Of a DNA stretch of 10,146 nt, positions 6,996 through 10,146 are shown piece after piece. Position numbers and translations under genes: made by a program. This DNA comes from Desulfovibrionaceae bacterium UBA930 (GTDB lineage: Bacteria; Desulfobacterota; Desulfovibrionia; Desulfovibrionales; Desulfovibrionaceae). The stretch covers positions 5,295-15,440 of the forward strand of contig DBDO01000236.1 of NCBI GenBank assembly GCA_002293605.1. Direction: 5' to 3'. Within the stretch, counting starts at the first letter, position 1. Every line of letters begins with the position of its first letter. The notes under the pieces are model-generated. The model was not told where the DNA came from. It searched no databases and saw nothing but the letters and a program-made list of their open reading frames with translations.

Positions 6996-7024
6996 TTGAC
7001 AGCGCAAATCCCGCCCGCTATGAA
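6996..7024 (+). promoter_or_regulatory. sigma-70 promoter of the 242-residue gene
   Basis: A consensus -35 TTGACA at 6996-7001 and TATGAA at 7019-7024 (4 of 6 matches to TATAAT) are separated by the ideal 17 bases. The predicted start near 7031 leaves a leader of about 93 bases before the ATG at 7124. Confidence 0.6.
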
Positions 7025-7123
7025 AAGTTCGCGTCTTGGCCTGTGCCAATGCCGTCCATAGGTTCTTCCCCTTTCAAGTTCCCATTACCATACAGCCTGT
7101 CTGTACCCAGGAGAGCCACGATC

Positions 7124-7852
7124 ATGACCCTGCTTATTGATATCGAGCATCCGGAGCAGGCCGAAGCCCTGCGCCTGATGTGCGGAGCTGATTTCGAAGT
7201 GTTGCGCGTGGATGCCACAGGCCTGGAAGTGTACGGGAAAGCGCATCAGGGCAAGGACTATCTGTTTTGCCCCCTTGCCTTTCGCCCCGCAGAGGCCGGA
7301 TTTTTGGCCGTACACATGCCGTCCGAATATGAGGAATGGTTCATGGAGCGCGGCGTGGACGGGGCCCGGGTTGTCTTCAGCACGCCCCAGGGCCGCGCCT
7401 GCTTCCCCGATATGCCGGAAGAATACCGCTCAAACGCGGGCTATCTGCGCGTTGGCAAGGACGCGGCCCTGCATGTGGAACTGGACCGCCTTGAGCCCGG
7501 AACAAAGGATTGGTCCCGCCCCTGCGAGGAAGAGGCAGCCCCTGGCAAAGATGATACCGCCCCGCTTTCTCCTTGTGAAAACGCGCCCGCTCCGGAAACT
7601 AACGCTTCCTGCGCCTGCGCCGCTATGCACGCTACTGTGCAGGGGGAGCACGCTGAAGCCACAGCAGGGCAAGCCGCTGCCGATCGGAAGCTGGCCGCAG
7701 GCATCCGCGCCGCAGCGGAAGAGTTGAACGCCCTGCTGAACCGGGCCGCGCAACAAGGCCTGCTGCTGCGCCTTAGCCTTGATCATGACGGGCAAAACGC
7801 GGAACACGGCGGCGCGCGTGTGCAGATAAACGGAATCTACAGGCCCCTGTAG
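7124..7852 (+). CDS. unrecognised 242-residue two-part protein
   Basis: A cytosolic protein I do not recognise; no signal peptide or membrane segment. The ATG at 7124 is chosen over 7043 because AGGAG lies ten bases upstream (7109-7113) and a promoter sits at 6996-7024. The N-terminal part (about 1-130) looks globular, with FEVLRVDATGLEVYGKAHQG and a FLAVHMPSEYEEWFMERG section. Residues 131-187 are a low-complexity, Ala/Pro/acidic linker carrying four of the seven cysteines (134, 151, 163, 165). The C-terminal part (about 188-242) is a predicted helix rich in Ala/Leu. It is followed by LLLRLSLDHDGQNAEHGG and ends in INGIYRPL, which looks like a compact beta element and may be a conserved domain. 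The gene stands alone, with its own promoter and a short terminator after it. Function is unknown. Confidence 0.78.
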   Translation: MTLLIDIEHPEQAEALRLMCGADFEVLRVDATGLEVYGKAHQGKDYLFCPLAFRPAEAGFLAVHMPSEYEEWFMERGVDGARVVFSTPQGRACFPDMPEEYRSNAGYLRVGKDAALHVELDRLEPGTKDWSRPCEEEAAPGKDDTAPLSPCENAPAPETNASCACAAMHATVQGEHAEATAGQAAADRKLAAGIRAAAEELNALLNRAAQQGLLLRLSLDHDGQNAEHGGARVQINGIYRPL

Positions 7853-7877
7853 CGCAAATCCCAGATACAAGTATTTG

Positions 7878-7900
7878 AAGCGCTATATTGCGCTTTTATT
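7878..7900 (+). terminator. short intrinsic terminator after the 242-residue gene
   Basis: AAGCGC (7878-7883) pairs with GCGCTT (7890-7895) across a TATATT loop, and the 3' arm runs into TTTTATT. It lies 26 bases after the stop at 7852. The stem is only six base pairs, so termination may be partial. Confidence 0.55.
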
Positions 7901-7910
7901 GCAAGCAAGA

Positions 7911-7946
7911 TATTCTCCTGGCTCCTATGAGAATACATATGAATAC
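7911..7946 (+). promoter_or_regulatory. operator-like repeats upstream of the toxin-antitoxin pair
   Basis: TATTCTC (7911-7917) is inverted as GAGAATA (7929-7935) with 11 bases between. GAATAC then occurs twice in direct order, at 7931-7936 and 7941-7946, four bases apart. Such spaced half-sites just before the start are typical of ribbon-helix-helix antitoxins that repress their own operon. The match to this antitoxin is inferred. No clear -35/-10 pair was found. Confidence 0.45.
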
Positions 7947-7960
7947 GCAAGGAGCTTCCT

Positions 7961-8206
7961 ATGCAAGCAGCAACCACAGTTCGATTCGCCCCGGAAATCC
8001 GCGCGCGGCTCGACAAAATGGCCGAGCAGATAGACAGGCCTCGCGCCTGGATCATCAAGGAAGCCGTGGCCCAGTATCTTGAGCGTGAAGCATGGCTTCT
8101 CGCCGAGGTGCAAAAGGGAATAGACGACATGGAAGCCGGGCGGGAAATCAGTCACGAAGAAATGGGGGCCAGGCTACGAGCAAAGGGATTCAATGCCGCC
8201 TCGTGA
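7961..8206 (+). CDS. ribbon-helix-helix (CopG/RelB-like) antitoxin
   Basis: An 81-residue antitoxin of a type II toxin-antitoxin pair. The N terminus reads as a ribbon-helix-helix DNA-binding fold: a strand (AATTVRFA, residues 3-10), helix A (PEIRARLDKMAEQI) and helix B (RPRAWIIKEAVAQYLE). The remainder (about 43-81) is charged and should wrap the toxin. An ideal AAGGAG lies six bases before the ATG. The stop overlaps the toxin start by 14 bases, implying translational coupling. Such proteins normally dimerise on repeats in their own promoter, and candidate repeats are at 7911-7946. It is named by fold rather than as RelB, ParD or CopG, because the length and motifs do not separate them. Confidence 0.88.
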   Translation: MQAATTVRFAPEIRARLDKMAEQIDRPRAWIIKEAVAQYLEREAWLLAEVQKGIDDMEAGREISHEEMGARLRAKGFNAAS

Positions 8207-8492
8207 ACCCCTACCCATCTGGTGGATGGACAGTGCAGCGAAGGACATGGACAGCATAGCGGACTACCTGCTTGGGGAGGGCCTGTCCTTTGATTCCGTA
8301 GAAGAGTATGTGAGGCGCATTTACAAAGCGCCTGAACAGCTTGCCGCACTTCCTGGAGCAGGGAAGCCGGGCAGGATGCCAAAGACCAGAGAATGGCTTG
8401 TAAAGGGCACGCCGTATGCGCTCATTTATGTTGTGCGCGATGCTGCGATACGAATCTTGCGCGTAATGCACGGCAGCCGCCCCTTTCCCTAA
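8193..8492 (+). CDS. RelE/ParE-family toxin
   Basis: A 99-residue toxin of the RelE/ParE superfamily. Members either cleave mRNA on the ribosome (RelE) or poison DNA gyrase (ParE); the sequence does not settle which. The order of elements fits: a first strand (PIWWMDSA), a long helical pair (KDMDSIADYLLGEG and about 35-52), then GRMPKTREWLVKGTPYALIYVV (59-81, a core strand set) and ILRVMHGSRPFP at the end. Candidate functional residues are Arg61, Arg67, Tyr75, Arg90 and His93. The ATG at 8193 lies within the last codons of the antitoxin and has AAAGGGA upstream. Length is normal and no disruption is seen, so the pair appears intact. Confidence 0.88.
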   Translation: MPPREPLPIWWMDSAAKDMDSIADYLLGEGLSFDSVEEYVRRIYKAPEQLAALPGAGKPGRMPKTREWLVKGTPYALIYVVRDAAIRILRVMHGSRPFP

Positions 8493-8541
8493 AGCCCTTA
8501 TAGCAGTTCCACGTTGAGATATTTGCTCACAAATCCTTGCA

Positions 8542-8574
8542 GAGCCAATATACATTTTTAGTGTAACTTGGCTC
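8542..8574. other. hairpin between the convergent toxin and MATE genes
   Basis: GAGCCAA (8542-8548) pairs with TTGGCTC (8568-8574). After a 2x2 mismatch, TACA (8551-8554) pairs with TGTA (8562-8565) around a T-rich loop. It lies in the 112-base AT-rich gap between the toxin stop (8492) and the MATE stop (8605), so a bidirectional terminator is the simplest reading. No T run follows on either strand. Confidence 0.45.
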
Positions 8575-8604
8575 AAATCAGCGTATCCCCAGCACAAGAG
8601 TCTG

Positions 8605-9981
8605 CTATCGGACAAAAGACCTATCTGGAAAGCTGCCCCCCCTGCGGTACTCCCTGTGCGCGAGGTAGAGAATGCTCGCGCTGATGGCCGAGGCACTGAC
8701 ATCCGCCAGGGGCAGACTGAGCCATACGCCGTCCAGCCCGAAAAAGCGGGGGAGCAGCAAAAGCCCCGGCAGCAAAAAGAGCAACTGGCGGGAGAGGGCC
8801 AGGAAAATGGCTATGGAGGCCCGTCCCAGGGACTGAAAAAAGCCTGCCGTGACAATCTGGCTGCCCACCAGAAAAAAGGCCGCAGCGCACAGGCGCAGCC
8901 CGTTCACGGACAGGGCGATGAGTTCGGCGTGGTCCGTGAACAGGCCGACCAGAAAGGCGGGAAAGAACTGCGCGGCGAAAAAGCCCAGGCTGGTTACGGC
9001 TGTGGCCGCGATCAGCCCGTACACAAAGGTCTGGCGCACCCTGTCCATGCGCTGCGCGCCGAAGTTATAGCCGATAAGGGGCTGCATGCCCTGGGTCAGG
9101 CCCATGATGGTCATGGCAAAGAGCATGAGCAGGCGGTTGACTATGCCGTAAGCGCCGATGGCCAGATCCCCGCCCTGCTCCCACAGGCTGACGTTGATGA
9201 CGACTATGATGAGGCAGGCGGAAAGATTCATGAAAAAGGGGGAAAGGCCTATGCCCAGCATATCCCTGACCACTGCAAGGCGCAGCCGGAACAGGCCGGG
9301 CGCAAGGTGCACGGCGCTCTTTGCACTGCGAAAATGCCCCCAGAGAAAAAACAGGGCGAATATCTGGGAGAGCACGGTGGCGATGCCCGCGCCCCGCGTG
9401 CCCCATTCGTAGACGAAAATAAACAGGGGAGTCAGGGCGATGTTCACGCCCACGCTGAAAAGGGAAATGAGCATGGACCTGGTCGGATAACCGGAGGCCC
9501 GCATGAAGTGGCTGAGGGAGACCATGAGCGCGCCTATGGGCGAGCCCCAGAGGACGGGCTCCATATAATCGCGGGCGTAGCCCAGACTATCCGCGCTCGC
9601 GCCGAAAAGACGCAGGATGGGATCGAGAAAAAGAAGGCTCGCAAGCCCGAAAAGCGCCCCGAAGAGCAGACTCAAAACAACGCTGTGGCCGAGAACCTGG
9701 GCCGCGCGATCCGAATTTTTAGCCCCGAGTTCGATGGAACAGAGCGTGGCCCCGCCGATGGCCACCAGCATGAATACGGCCAGCAGCAGATTGATGAAGG
9801 GAAAGGTGACGGCAAGGCCGGTAAGGGCCAGGGCACCGACCCCGTGCCCGATAAAAATGCTGCTGCATATATTGTACAGGGAGATGATGACCATGCTGGC
9901 AATGGCAGGCAGCGAATAGGCAAGGAGTAATCCGCCTATGGGAGCCGTTTCCAGCCTGTCTGTCGCGTTTTCCTGGGTCAT
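8605..9981 (-). CDS. MATE-family multidrug efflux transporter
   Basis: A 458-residue inner-membrane antiporter expected to expel drugs or other organic cations in exchange for Na+ or H+. It has about 12 hydrophobic helices in two homologous halves. Family features visible are SLYNICSSIFIGHG (34-47) in helix 1, the ELGAKN turn (85-90) in the first half with its counterpart PLIGYNFGAQR (301-311) in the second half, and HFMRASGYPTRSML (158-171). The pattern is closest to the MepA/DinF-like group, but that is a judgement from memory. The ATG at 9979-9981 has GGAG about five bases upstream. It is alone on the minus strand and convergent with the toxin-antitoxin pair. The gene is full length with no frameshift. 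The substrate cannot be named from sequence. Confidence 0.93.
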   Translation of the reverse strand: MTQENATDRLETAPIGGLLLAYSLPAIASMVIISLYNICSSIFIGHGVGALALTGLAVTFPFINLLLAVFMLVAIGGATLCSIELGAKNSDRAAQVLGHSVVLSLLFGALFGLASLLFLDPILRLFGASADSLGYARDYMEPVLWGSPIGALMVSLSHFMRASGYPTRSMLISLFSVGVNIALTPLFIFVYEWGTRGAGIATVLSQIFALFFLWGHFRSAKSAVHLAPGLFRLRLAVVRDMLGIGLSPFFMNLSACLIIVVINVSLWEQGGDLAIGAYGIVNRLLMLFAMTIMGLTQGMQPLIGYNFGAQRMDRVRQTFVYGLIAATAVTSLGFFAAQFFPAFLVGLFTDHAELIALSVNGLRLCAAAFFLVGSQIVTAGFFQSLGRASIAIFLALSRQLLFLLPGLLLLPRFFGLDGVWLSLPLADVSASAISASILYLAHREYRRGGSFPDRSFVR

Positions 9982-10025
9982 GACGACTCCAGCCGCCCGG
10001 AAAAAAGCAAAGTCTCTATTTTTGT

Positions 10026-10043
10026 GGGGCGCTGCCCCTCCGG
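10026..10043. repeat. partial copy of the hairpin repeat
   Basis: GGGGC-GCT-GCCCC followed by TCCGG matches 17 of 18 bases of the second hairpin in the array (2697-2714). It lies 45 bases upstream of the MATE start, in that gene's probable leader or promoter region, unlike the array, which is downstream of genes. Confidence 0.5.
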
Positions 10044-10112
10044 CAAGACGAATTGCTGCACTCTGGGGAAAGGTTGAGTTTTTTCGTTTGGCAAGGCGCG
10101 AGGGTCTTTCCG

Positions 10113-10146
10113 TCCGGGGGCTGGACTCTTTGGTCCTGCCCCCGGA
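10113..10146. other. strong hairpin at the right edge
   Basis: TCCGGGGGC (10113-10121) and GCCCCCGGA (10138-10146) form a perfect 9-bp stem. After one T-T mismatch it continues as GGAC/GTCC around the loop TCTTTG. It reaches the last base of the window, so what follows (for example a T run) cannot be seen. It may be the terminator of a neighbouring gene or another intergenic palindrome. Confidence 0.5.

Larger units (their letters stand above)
6706..7123. other. 418-base intergenic region between divergent genes
   Basis: No believable gene was found here. It holds a candidate minus-strand promoter and structured leader for the secreted-protein gene (6744-6837) and a good plus-strand promoter for the 242-residue gene (6996-7024). 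In the middle, AAATCCAGA occurs twice in the same direction (6901-6909 and 6937-6945, 36 bases apart), around an AT-rich section with T5 and A6 tracts (6909-6940). That section could bend or be a binding region, but nothing firmer can be said. Confidence 0.6.

Noticed and set aside
6412..6999. 195-codon plus-strand frame overlapping the secreted-protein gene
   Set aside because: No ribosome binding site or domain; the minus-strand gene has a signal peptide, a plausible start and normal codon use.
8656..9930. 424-codon plus-strand frame
   Set aside because: It is antisense to the MATE transporter and rich in Gly/Gln/Glu/Lys as expected from complementing a hydrophobic gene.
6941..10066. CCAGAGTGCA at 6941-6950 and its complement at 10057-10066 as a repeat pair
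   Set aside because: Many 10-base matches are expected by chance in 10 kb and the flanks do not align.

Overview
The window looks like a chromosomal segment of a GC-rich bacterium, most probably a Desulfovibrio-type sulfate reducer (Desulfovibrionota). That is an inference from three things: an RNase E/G with a very long N-terminal low-complexity extension, runs of GC-rich intergenic hairpins, and a UbiD decarboxylase beside a small LpdD-like protein. No rRNA or other taxonomic marker is present. I recognise no transposase, integrase, tRNA, rRNA or CRISPR array.

Layout. (1) 1-2654, plus strand: the 3' part of an RNase E/G gene. Its start lies before the window, because the reading frame is open from base 3. 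(2) 2655-2798: a convergent intergenic stretch holding four tandem GC-rich hairpins, part of a repeat family with further partial copies near 3248 and 10026. (3) 6062 down to 2799, minus strand: a probable operon of an NSS-family sodium symporter, a UbiD-family prenyl-FMN decarboxylase and an LpdD-like chaperone. The first two genes are 13 bases apart; the last two are about 92 bases apart with two hairpins between them. (4) 6205-6705, minus: an unrecognised small secreted protein with a structured leader and its own candidate promoter. (5) 7124-7852, plus: an unrecognised two-part 242-residue protein behind a good sigma-70 promoter and ahead of a short terminator. (6) 7961-8492, plus: a type II toxin-antitoxin pair (ribbon-helix-helix antitoxin, RelE/ParE-like toxin) with an operator-like repeat upstream. 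(7) 8605-9981, minus: a MATE multidrug/sodium antiporter. (8) 9982-10146: hairpins, one a partial copy of the repeat at 2692.

How the genes work together. The clearest functional unit is transporter + UbiD + LpdD: import or exchange of a small carboxylated substrate, cofactor-dependent decarboxylation, and a helper protein for the cofactor. The substrate cannot be read from the sequence and no UbiX (prenyl-FMN synthase) gene is present here. The toxin-antitoxin pair sits among more AT-rich spacers between two housekeeping-like blocks and may be a later insertion, though no insertion boundary is visible. Nothing in the window is clearly a wholly new system. The best candidates for novelty are the two unrecognised proteins, the structured leader at 6744-6780, the NSS-UbiD-LpdD gene set and the hairpin repeat family.
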